This document shows, one piece after another, positions 18,690 to 26,077 of a stretch of DNA of 64,000 nt; the first letter of the stretch is position 1, and every line of letters starts with the position of its first letter. The notes under the pieces were generated by a model that made no database searches, had not been told where the DNA came from, and was given only the letters and a program-made list of their open reading frames with translations. Made by a program: the position numbers and the translations under genes. The DNA is from Methylococcus geothermalis (GTDB lineage Bacteria > Pseudomonadota > Gammaproteobacteria > Methylococcales > Methylococcaceae): assembly GCF_012769535.1 (NCBI RefSeq), contig NZ_CP046565.1:1750501-1814500 (forward strand), read 5' to 3'.

Positions 18690-20290
18690 CAGTGCTTGCG
18701 CCTGTAGAGCAGCACCGCGATGCCCGCCAATAGCGCCAGTCCGCCGAGCACGTTGCGGATGTTCGAGCCCTGTTTCGTCGGGGGCAGGTTTCCGGCACTG
18801 CTGCCGGCATCGCCGGCCTTCTCGCGGAGCCGGGTGTTCTCGTCCATGATGAGCGCGTAGTCACGCATCAGCTCGGACCAGCCTTCGGTGTAGGTGAATC
18901 CGCCGGGGTTGCCGTGGACCAGGCCCTTGTAGAGCTTGATCAAGTCGTGCTCCCACATGTCGGCATGCACGCGTTCCACATGGCTGGGATTGTTGCCTTT
19001 GGCCCAGAACAGCTGGAAGAATCCGCCGGGGGCGTCCTTCTCCGGCGCTGGCGGGGCGGGCCGGTTGGTCTTCTGGCCCGGCAGCAGGCCGTCCTTGAAC
19101 AGACCTTCGACGACCTGCTTGGCTTCCTGCTCCACTTTGATTCCCGCGATGGTGCCTTTGTCGGCGGCCTCCAGGTAGCTCTTCGCGAAGCTCGGGCTAT
19201 GGCAGTTGGCGCAGGTGGCGTTCCAGCTTCCCTTGCGGCCTTCGAACCACGGATGCTTCAGGTTGTCGGCGATGGCAGGCGTGGGGTTGAAGCCCCAGCG
19301 GACTTTGCGCACCAGGTTGTGCGAGAACTCGCCGTTGAACTCGAAATGGCAATACTGGCAGGTCGGCGCGGTGTAGCCGCCTTTGGTCAGGGCGTCCTTG
19401 AGCGGGACCTCGAAGTTCCAGGTCGACTTGTGGGTCTGGTAGACCGTGCCGTGCTTGGACAGCGTGAAGTTCTCCCACTCATTGTGATCGACGCCGTTGT
19501 GGCAGGTCGCGCAGGCTTCGGGCTGGCGGGCTTCGGCGGCCGAGAAGGTATGGCGGGTGTGGCAGCCGTCGCACTTGTTCTGCTGGTAATGGCACATGTC
19601 GCAGCCCTGGGCGATTTCGCGCTCGGCCATGCCGGCCCAGATGGCGGTTTCGACGTTGGCTTCCCAGTCGACGGCGTGGGAGGGATGGCCCTTGCCCCAC
19701 TGGCCCTGCGGCCACTGCTGGTCCTTCTCGGATTCGGCCTCGGCGAACTCCTGCACGTGGCAGGTGCCGCATTGCGTCCGGTCCGGCATGACCAGGTCCT
19801 TGTCGTGGCGGATGGACTGGGCGCCGACCTTGCCGTGGCAGTCGATGCAGCCGACTTCCTTGAGCGCCTCGCCCTCCTTCAGCAGGCCCTGCTCGACCAG
19901 GTTCTTCTCGACCTCGGCCAGCTTGTCCTTCTTGTAGAAACGCGCATCCTGGCTGTTGCTCAGGTTGCGGATCGCATCGAGCTTCGCATGGGTGCTGTTT
20001 TCCCACGCATGGAATGCGCCCGGCGTCAGACTCTGGTGGCAGGCTACGCACTGGTCGCGGGCCACTTCGCCCGAGACCGCCGTGGGCGGCTGGTAGAAAT
20101 CCCTGGGGTTCCAGTATTTCTGGATCGGGATCGGCTCCCAGTACTGCGAGAACTTGCCCTTGCCGGGATGGTCCTTTTGGTACTTGTCCTTGATCTGAGA
20201 AAAATCCGTCTCGCTCGCCGCGGCGAACACCGCTGCGTGAGCGAGTATCAGCAAAGCGGCCAGCAGCCATGTCGTCGTTGTTCTGATCAT
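18689..20290 (-). CDS. haoA: Hydroxylamine oxidoreductase, octaheme
   Basis: A 533-residue periplasmic multiheme enzyme that oxidises hydroxylamine (to NO or nitrite in ammonia oxidisers; a detoxification role is likely in methanotrophs). A signal peptide covers about 1-24. Eight CxxCH motifs begin at residues 81, 148, 174, 230, 240, 260, 311 and 360. The Tyr in GGFTYTEGWS, at about residue 467, corresponds to the residue that cross-links the catalytic P460 heme in the neighbouring subunit, which indicates the oxidative rather than the reductive branch. A C-terminal helix (NVLGGLALLAGIAVLLYRRKH) may anchor it to the membrane. ATG at 20290 follows GAAGGAG. haoB overlaps its stop, and ccmABC follows on the same strand. 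Confidence 0.97.
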   Translation of the reverse strand: MIRTTTTWLLAALLILAHAAVFAAASETDFSQIKDKYQKDHPGKGKFSQYWEPIPIQKYWNPRDFYQPPTAVSGEVARDQCVACHQSLTPGAFHAWENSTHAKLDAIRNLSNSQDARFYKKDKLAEVEKNLVEQGLLKEGEALKEVGCIDCHGKVGAQSIRHDKDLVMPDRTQCGTCHVQEFAEAESEKDQQWPQGQWGKGHPSHAVDWEANVETAIWAGMAEREIAQGCDMCHYQQNKCDGCHTRHTFSAAEARQPEACATCHNGVDHNEWENFTLSKHGTVYQTHKSTWNFEVPLKDALTKGGYTAPTCQYCHFEFNGEFSHNLVRKVRWGFNPTPAIADNLKHPWFEGRKGSWNATCANCHSPSFAKSYLEAADKGTIAGIKVEQEAKQVVEGLFKDGLLPGQKTNRPAPPAPEKDAPGGFFQLFWAKGNNPSHVERVHADMWEHDLIKLYKGLVHGNPGGFTYTEGWSELMRDYALIMDENTRLREKAGDAGSSAGNLPPTKQGSNIRNVLGGLALLAGIAVLLYRRKH

Positions 20291-20336
20291 CGAGTGTGCT
20301 CCTTCGGCAATCCGTCCCGGTTTGTGACCCTTTGAA

Positions 20337-20365
20337 AGTATCGGAGCAAAACAAAATGGCGTCAA
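20337..20365 (-). promoter_or_regulatory. Sigma-70-like promoter of haoAB
   Basis: On the minus strand, TTGACG (20365-20360) and GATACT (20342-20337) are separated by 17 bases. They match the consensus at 5/6 and 4/6 positions. Transcription would start near 20330, giving a leader of about 40 bases with a good Shine-Dalgarno before haoA. Confidence 0.6.
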
Positions 20366-20447
20366 TACGAGGCACGGCCCGAGGCATTGGGGTTTACTGG
20401 TATGCCGGGCCGGCGGCGATTGGGAGAAACTACCGTGCAGCCTGCCA

Positions 20448-21164
20448 TCATTCCGACGTACTCGGACTCCAGAACGCCTGGCTGACGACGGGATGTTCCT
20501 TGAGCTGCTGGAGGATGCGCTCGAGGTGGGCGCCGTCGACCGAGGCGGCGGCGAGGGTGGCTTCGATTTCGATCTCCTCGTCGCCGAAGGCATGCACCGC
20601 CAGATCGCCGAGCGGATAGCCCGCCTGCTGCAGCACCTGTTCGACCAGCGCCAGCGCGTCCTTCCGCCATTGGCGCGGGGCGATGACGTAGACGGTATGG
20701 GTGACTTCCACCGCCGGCGTGTCGATCGGCTGCCGGTTGATGCGGTCGACCACCGGGCGCAGCAGGGTGTTGGCCGCGAGCACGAAGACGGTTCCCACCA
20801 GCGCTTCCAGGACCAGATCCGCGCCGGCGCAGGCGCCGATGGCCGCCGATCCCCATAGGGTGGCCGCGGTGTTCAGGCCGCGGACATTGCCTTGTTCGCG
20901 CATGATGACGCCGGCGCCGAGGAAGCCGACGCCGGAAACGACATAGGCGACGACGTGCACAGCGCCGTCGTGGCCATGCAGGCGGTTTGCCATGTCGACG
21001 AAGATGGCGGCGCCCAATGCGACGAGGACGTTGGTGCGGAGGCCTGCGGTGCGCTGGCGGAATTGGCGCTCGAGTCCGATCAAAGCGCCGAGCACGAAGG
21101 CCGCGGTGAGGCTGATGAGGGTGTCCAGCAACGAGGTGATGTTGATGTTCTGGATCGCTTCCAT
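20448..21164 (-). CDS. MgtC/SapB family membrane protein
   Basis: A 238-residue protein. The N-terminal half has about four or five helices with the family motifs LGALIGLERQFRQRTAGLRTNVLVALGAA and VSGVGFLGAGVIMREQGNVRGLNTAATLW. The C-terminal half is a soluble ACT-like regulatory domain (THTVYVIAPRQWRKDALALVEQVL onwards). MgtC proteins affect magnesium adaptation and ATP synthase activity in other bacteria; the role here is inferred. The ATG at 21164 is one base after the stop of the preceding gene. It is the last gene of a four-gene operon. Confidence 0.88.
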   Translation of the reverse strand: MEAIQNINITSLLDTLISLTAAFVLGALIGLERQFRQRTAGLRTNVLVALGAAIFVDMANRLHGHDGAVHVVAYVVSGVGFLGAGVIMREQGNVRGLNTAATLWGSAAIGACAGADLVLEALVGTVFVLAANTLLRPVVDRINRQPIDTPAVEVTHTVYVIAPRQWRKDALALVEQVLQQAGYPLGDLAVHAFGDEEIEIEATLAAASVDGAHLERILQQLKEHPVVSQAFWSPSTSE

Positions 21165-21165
21165 T

Positions 21166-21954
21166 TCAGAGGGCCTGTTTCGGGTGGGTAGCGGCCAATT
21201 CGTCGGCAATGCTTTGCAAGACCGGGGTGGCGATGCCGGCTTGTTTCGCCCAGTTCAGCGCCCGGCGCAGCCGCCTAGGGGCGGTGCGCCCCGTGCAAAT
21301 GTGGTTGGGGTCGCCGGCGAAGCCTTCCAGCATGCCGGCCATCAGCCGGCCGCGTGGCAGGCGGGTTTGGGTGAGCCACTCTTGGATGTCGAGGACTTCA
21401 CCTGCCGTCTGCTCCGCCAGTTCGCGGTGCCGGTCCCAGAGTTCACCGACCGTCCCGCCGCTGCGGAGGCCGGCGATGTTGATGGTGAGGATGTAGAGGT
21501 TTTTCCGCACCAGTTCGTAGAGCAGTTCGTCCTCGGGAATGGCGTGGCAGGGAACCTCGATCGCCTCCAGGGCCTGGACGACCAGCGCCGCACGGGGGCC
21601 GCAGACCGGGGTCGGCAGCACCGGGACGAAGGGCCGCCCCTTTTTCTTGTCGAACCAGACCACGATCACGGTGGGATCAAAGAGGCCGTGAAGCTGCCAG
21701 TCGCGGGGCAACAGTTCGTTCTGCAAGAGCCCCAGCCGTCCGTGCCATGCCGGAGGCAGGGACGCCAGCAGCGGGTGCAGTTCGTCTTCCCCGACCGCGG
21801 CCAGCACCAGCTCGGGTGCGGGTGTCTCCCGGGCCACGCCGTCCAGCGCGGTGCCGCGCAGTAGGGGGTAGACGGGGTGGCCGCATTTCAGGAAACCGCG
21901 GGCGAACAATTCGCCCATTTCGCCCATGCCGATGATGACGACGGGTTTTTTCAT
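21166..21954 (-). CDS. NAD(P)-binding oxidoreductase-like protein
   Basis: A 262-residue protein. The N-terminal Rossmann motif VVIIGMGEMGELFARGF (GxGxxG) is followed by a ketopantoate-reductase-like fold (PVYPLLRG; LVLAAVGEDELHPLLASLP; LLQNELLPRDW). A helical C-terminal half ends ADELAATHPKQAL. I do not recognise a named enzyme. A dehydrogenase or a nucleotide-sensing role are both possible. It lies between the HAD phosphatase gene (19 bases upstream) and the MgtC-like gene. Confidence 0.7.
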   Translation of the reverse strand: MKKPVVIIGMGEMGELFARGFLKCGHPVYPLLRGTALDGVARETPAPELVLAAVGEDELHPLLASLPPAWHGRLGLLQNELLPRDWQLHGLFDPTVIVVWFDKKKGRPFVPVLPTPVCGPRAALVVQALEAIEVPCHAIPEDELLYELVRKNLYILTINIAGLRSGGTVGELWDRHRELAEQTAGEVLDIQEWLTQTRLPRGRLMAGMLEGFAGDPNHICTGRTAPRRLRRALNWAKQAGIATPVLQSIADELAATHPKQAL

Positions 21955-21973
21955 GCTCGGATTCCTGCCGGAT

Positions 21974-22624
21974 TCAGCCGGCGCACAGAAGGTGCGGCAA
22001 TTGTGCCATCGACTCGAACACGATGGCACCCGCCGCAACCAGCGTTTCCGGTTCTTCGTCGGCGGCATAGCCGTAAACGGTCATGCCGGCCGCGCGTGCG
22101 GCCAGCACGCCGCTGCGTGAATCTTCGATGACCGCGCTACGTTCGGGCGCGGCGCCCATCCGCCGGGCCGCATGCAGGAACAGGTCGGGCGCCGGTTTGG
22201 GCCGGCCGACCTGGGCGGCGGAATAGGCATGCCCGCCGAAGAAGGCGTCGAGCCCCGTGACCGCCAGCGACAGCATCAGCCGGGCCGGGGGAGACTGGGA
22301 GGCGACGCAGATTTTGGTGCCGTGCTCCCTCAAGCCTTCGAGCACCGCCCGCACCCCTTCCACTTCCCGCAAATCGCGCTGGAATCCCTGGGCCGTGGCG
22401 ATGCCGAGTTCATAGAACCAGTCGTCGCTCAAGGGCGGTTGGGCCGCGGTTTCGGCCCAGCGGGCCAGGTCCGCCATGGTCTTGCCCTTGAACATGGCAC
22501 GCAAGGCATCGGCTTCGATCGGCAGGCCGCGTTCGCTGAAGAACGCGGCGGTGATGCGGTTGACCAGCCGCTCGCTGTCCACCAGCACGCCGTCGCAGTC
22601 GAAGATGATGAGATCGTACTTCAT
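21974..22624 (-). CDS. HAD-superfamily phosphatase, subfamily IA
   Basis: A 216-residue hydrolase. Motif I is LIIFDCDGVLVDSE (nucleophile Asp9, general acid Asp11), motif II is CVASQSPPAR, and the later VGRPKPAPDLF plus AVIEDSRSGVLAARAAGM supply the Lys and acidic motifs. A helical cap (residues about 18-85) is of the phosphoglycolate phosphatase/beta-phosphoglucomutase type. It should dephosphorylate a small cytoplasmic metabolite. Its ATG overlaps the stop of the preceding VOC gene by 4 bases. Confidence 0.88.
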   Translation of the reverse strand: MKYDLIIFDCDGVLVDSERLVNRITAAFFSERGLPIEADALRAMFKGKTMADLARWAETAAQPPLSDDWFYELGIATAQGFQRDLREVEGVRAVLEGLREHGTKICVASQSPPARLMLSLAVTGLDAFFGGHAYSAAQVGRPKPAPDLFLHAARRMGAAPERSAVIEDSRSGVLAARAAGMTVYGYAADEEPETLVAAGAIVFESMAQLPHLLCAG

Positions 22625-22998
22625 GCGGCCGGGCCGATGAGTTCCACGGCGTTGCCGTCCGGGTCGCGGCAGAACACGGCGCGCCGTCCGGAACGGCTGG
22701 TGGTGTAAGAAATTCCTTGCTGTTCCAGCCGGGCAAGCAATGCTTCCCAGTCCGCCACCGCCAGCGCGACGTGGCGGTCCCGCCCGCCGTGCTCGGGTCG
22801 CTCCGTGCCGAGGTCGGGATTGGGCAGCACCATGAGGTGGATTTGCTGAGCGCCGAGGTCGTACCAGATCCCGTCGAAATCGAAAGCGGGCCGGGCGTCG
22901 CTGGGTGTCAATTCCAGCACGCCTTCATAGAAACGGCGGCTGGCCTCCAGATCGGAGACCAGGAGGGAGACATGGTGCAGATGGCTGATGATGGGCAT
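22621..22998 (-). CDS. VOC (glyoxalase/dioxygenase-like) family protein
   Basis: A 125-residue single-module vicinal-oxygen-chelate protein. It opens with ISHLHHVSLLVSDLEASRRFYEGVLEL. Later parts are IHLMVLPNPD, DRHVALAVADWEALLARLEQQGI and FCRDPDGNAVELI, where the conserved His and Glu residues would bind a metal. The substrate is unknown. It is the first gene of the operon leading to the MgtC-like protein. Confidence 0.85.
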   Translation of the reverse strand: MPIISHLHHVSLLVSDLEASRRFYEGVLELTPSDARPAFDFDGIWYDLGAQQIHLMVLPNPDLGTERPEHGGRDRHVALAVADWEALLARLEQQGISYTTSRSGRRAVFCRDPDGNAVELIGPAA

Positions 22999-23249
22999 GG
23001 AGGGCGTCGTACTCCAATCGGGTTATGGCCACGGGGCTCGGATTGTGCCAGAAGCGAGGAGTAACGGGTGCGGGATTTCTGCCGAATCGTCGCTGCCCGT
23101 CGTGCGATGACGAAATCCGTACACCGCACATGATCTTGCGGATGCGCGTGGCCCCGTTCGCTGGCTCGCCATCCACGGAATTGGGCACACCCTCAAGCTC
23201 CGCGTGATAAGTTACCGGCTTTCGGACTCAACTCCATATCCTTACCGCC

Positions 23250-24563
23250 ATGAACGACGACACCACGGCCGAATTCTCGACCAACGCCCGGCAGCTTCTC
23301 GATTTCATCGACCAGAGTCCCAGTCCCTGGCATGCCGGGAGTTCGATAGCGAGCAGGCTGCTGGCGGCCGGGTTCCGGCGCCTGGAGGAAGGCGAGGTCT
23401 GGACGCTGGAGGCTGGCGATCGCGCTTTCGTGGTGCGGGGCGACTCCTCGGTGGTGGCCTTCCTCGTGGGGGAGGGGGCGCTGGCCGAAACCGGCTTCCG
23501 GATCGTCGGCGCACACACCGACTCGCCGGGTCTGCGGGTCAAGCCGCGGGGGGCGCACGCGGAAAGTTCCATGCTGCGGCTGGGGGTGGAGGTCTATGGC
23601 GGGCCGATCCTCGCCACCTTCGCCGACCGGGATCTGAGTTTGGCGGGGCGGGTGGGCGTGCGGACGGAGGCTGGCGTCGATATCCGCCTGGTCGGCTTTC
23701 CGGATGCGCTGGTGCGCTTGCCGAACCTGGCCATCCACATGAACCGCGATGTCAACAAGGACGGGCTGAAGTTCAACAAGCAGACCGAGCTGCCGCTGCT
23801 GCTGGCGGTGGCGGACGAAGTGCCTGCGGAGGAGCGGCTGCGGGCCTTGTTGGCGGAGCGGGCCGGCTGCGAGCCGAAGGATGTCCTGAGCTGGGAGCTG
23901 AGCGTGTTCGACACTCAGCCGGGGGCTTTCTGGGGTCCGCAGCGGGAGTTCATCGCCGACAGCCAGCTGGACAATCTCGCCTCCTGTCATGCCGGCCTGA
24001 GCGCCTTGCTGCAGGCGTTCGACTCCGAGGCGGTGGCGGTGGCGGCGTTCTTCGATCACGAGGAAATCGGCAGTGAAAGCCACAAGGGCGCGGACGGGGC
24101 GCTATTGCCGGACGTGCTGGAACGCATCGCGCTGGCGTTGGGTCTGGACCGCGTCCGGTACAAGCAGGCGCTGGCGCGCAGTTTCCTCATCAGCGCCGAC
24201 ATGGCGCATGCCTATCAGCCCAATTTTCCGCAGTTTTACGAACCGCAGCACAAGGTCTTCGTGAACGCGGGGCCGGTCGTGAAGACCAACGCTTGCGGCC
24301 GTTACGCCACCGATGTGGCGGCGGCGGCGCGGATCATTCGCCTCTGCGAGGAGGCGGGGGTGCCGTACCAGCAGTACGTGCACCGCACCGATCTGGCCTG
24401 CGGCAGCACCATCGGCCCGATGACCGCCGCGCGTTTGGGCATTCCCGCGGCCGACATCGGCAACCCGATGTGGGCGATGCACAGCATCCGCGAAAGCGCT
24501 GGAGTGCGGGATCATACTCACATGATCCACTTGCTGCGGCGCTTTTTCTCAGGGGGCGCCTGA
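23250..24563 (+). CDS. apeB: M18 family metallo-aminopeptidase
   Basis: A 437-residue cytoplasmic zinc peptidase of the aspartyl-aminopeptidase (M18) family. Metal and catalytic segments are FRIVGAHTDSPGLRVKP, FIADSQLDNLASCHA, AAFFDHEEIGSESHKGADG, SADMAHAYQPNF and, at the C-terminus, GVRDHTHMIHLL. The length is normal for bacterial PepC/ApeB-like members. It trims N-terminal residues from peptides. Its last 15 bases overlap the end of the convergent membrane glycosyltransferase-like gene. The 250 bases upstream hold no other gene. Confidence 0.92.
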   Translation: MNDDTTAEFSTNARQLLDFIDQSPSPWHAGSSIASRLLAAGFRRLEEGEVWTLEAGDRAFVVRGDSSVVAFLVGEGALAETGFRIVGAHTDSPGLRVKPRGAHAESSMLRLGVEVYGGPILATFADRDLSLAGRVGVRTEAGVDIRLVGFPDALVRLPNLAIHMNRDVNKDGLKFNKQTELPLLLAVADEVPAEERLRALLAERAGCEPKDVLSWELSVFDTQPGAFWGPQREFIADSQLDNLASCHAGLSALLQAFDSEAVAVAAFFDHEEIGSESHKGADGALLPDVLERIALALGLDRVRYKQALARSFLISADMAHAYQPNFPQFYEPQHKVFVNAGPVVKTNACGRYATDVAAAARIIRLCEEAGVPYQQYVHRTDLACGSTIGPMTAARLGIPAADIGNPMWAMHSIRESAGVRDHTHMIHLLRRFFSGGA

Positions 24564-26069
24564 GTTCCCGCCGTTCAGCCTGTAGATCAGCACGTGTTCG
24601 CGCGGGCTGGGAGAAAACGTTTTCAGGGGTTTGCGGTTCAGCGCATTTTCCGCTTTCTTGAGGTCGCGCGGCGAAGTCAGGCGCAGAGCCAGGTAGTCGG
24701 GCAGACCGGGTTGGGCCAGCCAGTCGGCGAGCCGATCGACCGGGGTGAGCTGGCGGGTCTGTTCCTGATTCATGGGACGGCCGGCGTAGTAGTCGATCCT
24801 CGGATCGTTGGTCGCGAGGCTGGCGCCGGCTGGGATGTTGGCCCGCATCCAACGGCCGACATCGCGCAGGTAGAGCCGGTAGTCGGGCGTCACGACGGCG
24901 CTTTTGAGGCACAGCGCCGCGACCAGGGCGAGCGAAAGCCGCCTGGCCCAGGGTGATTCCGTGCCGGCGACGATGCGCTCCAGGTAAACCCCGCCGGCGA
25001 GCAGCAGCAGTGCGGAAGGCAGCAGCGCGTAGCGTTTGTCCGGCACGAGCTGGACGACCAGAAACACCAGCAGGGTGCTGCTGGCCATGCCGGCCGTCCA
25101 GAGCATCAGCCTGAACCGAGGCGGGAGCCGCCAGCCGTGCCGATACACGGCGTAACCAAAGATTCCCAGCAGCACCGGTCCGAGATTGGCACCGATCAGC
25201 CAAAACAGTACGGCGACGAGGCCCGAGCCCAGGATCAGTTTGGCGTGATCCGCGCCATAGTCGTTGGGGAGTGCCGCCGCCAGCCGATCGGCGTGCAGGG
25301 AGAAGTATTTCCAGATCAACGCCGGGTCGTGGTAGCCATAAGCGGTGATTTCCCACAGCTTGCCCGGGGCGAGCTTGCCGGTGGCGAGGAGAGCGGCGCC
25401 CAGGATCAGCACCGGCACGATGCCGCTGATCGAAAACAGGAAATGGCGCGTCCTGAGGCGCCAAGGCAGCGGTTCGAGAAGGAAATAGACGGGGACGGCG
25501 AGAATCAGCACCAAGGCCTCGATCCGGAACACGAACGCCGCCGCGACGCCGGCTTGCCAGAACATGGCGTTGCCGAACCTGCGCTGAGGCTCGAAGCGGA
25601 ACTTGACCAGATGGAGCAATCCCCAAAGGCTGGCCGCCAGGAAGCCCCAGTCGCGGACGATGTTCAGCCGGTCGCCCAGCGCGGGGAAGGCCAGAATGAG
25701 CAATACCGGCGTCCAGCCGGAAGGCGAGTCTTCTTCGCTGCGCAGTGCAAAATGCAGTCGGACGAAGCTGTCGGCGATGGCCAGGAAACAGGCGGCATTG
25801 AGCAGATGGGCGGAGGCTTCCAGCGGCCAGCCGGTGAGGCGGGAGGTCGCTGCGATCAGTAGGGAATAGCCGGGCCATCCGTAGATCGCCGCCGCCGCTT
25901 TCATGCCCTGTTCGAGAAATGCCGCTGCGGCATCCAGGTAAAGCACGCCGTCCTTGTTGATGGTGTCGCCCACGGCCACCGAGATGACGAAGAACCCAAT
26001 CATCAGGGCGGCTGCGGCGAGGCGCGCGCCGGCTTCGCTGCGCGGAACGGGAAAGCGGAGTGAAGGCAT
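24549..26069 (-). CDS. Polytopic membrane glycosyltransferase-like protein
   Basis: About 506 residues with around ten membrane helices and a soluble C-terminal tail (about 405-506). An early acidic loop (GDTINKDGVLYLDAAAAFLEQG) sits between the first helices, as in GT39/ArnT-like polyprenyl-phosphate-dependent glycosyltransferases. ATG at 26069 is eight bases after the acyltransferase stop, so the two are co-transcribed. The likely role is modification or assembly of a surface glycan; donor and acceptor are unknown. An upstream frame extension adds 53 Arg/Pro-rich residues and was rejected. Confidence 0.7.
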   Translation of the reverse strand: MPSLRFPVPRSEAGARLAAAALMIGFFVISVAVGDTINKDGVLYLDAAAAFLEQGMKAAAAIYGWPGYSLLIAATSRLTGWPLEASAHLLNAACFLAIADSFVRLHFALRSEEDSPSGWTPVLLILAFPALGDRLNIVRDWGFLAASLWGLLHLVKFRFEPQRRFGNAMFWQAGVAAAFVFRIEALVLILAVPVYFLLEPLPWRLRTRHFLFSISGIVPVLILGAALLATGKLAPGKLWEITAYGYHDPALIWKYFSLHADRLAAALPNDYGADHAKLILGSGLVAVLFWLIGANLGPVLLGIFGYAVYRHGWRLPPRFRLMLWTAGMASSTLLVFLVVQLVPDKRYALLPSALLLLAGGVYLERIVAGTESPWARRLSLALVAALCLKSAVVTPDYRLYLRDVGRWMRANIPAGASLATNDPRIDYYAGRPMNQEQTRQLTPVDRLADWLAQPGLPDYLALRLTSPRDLKKAENALNRKPLKTFSPSPREHVLIYRLNGGNSGAP

Positions 26070-26077
26070 GGGCGGCG

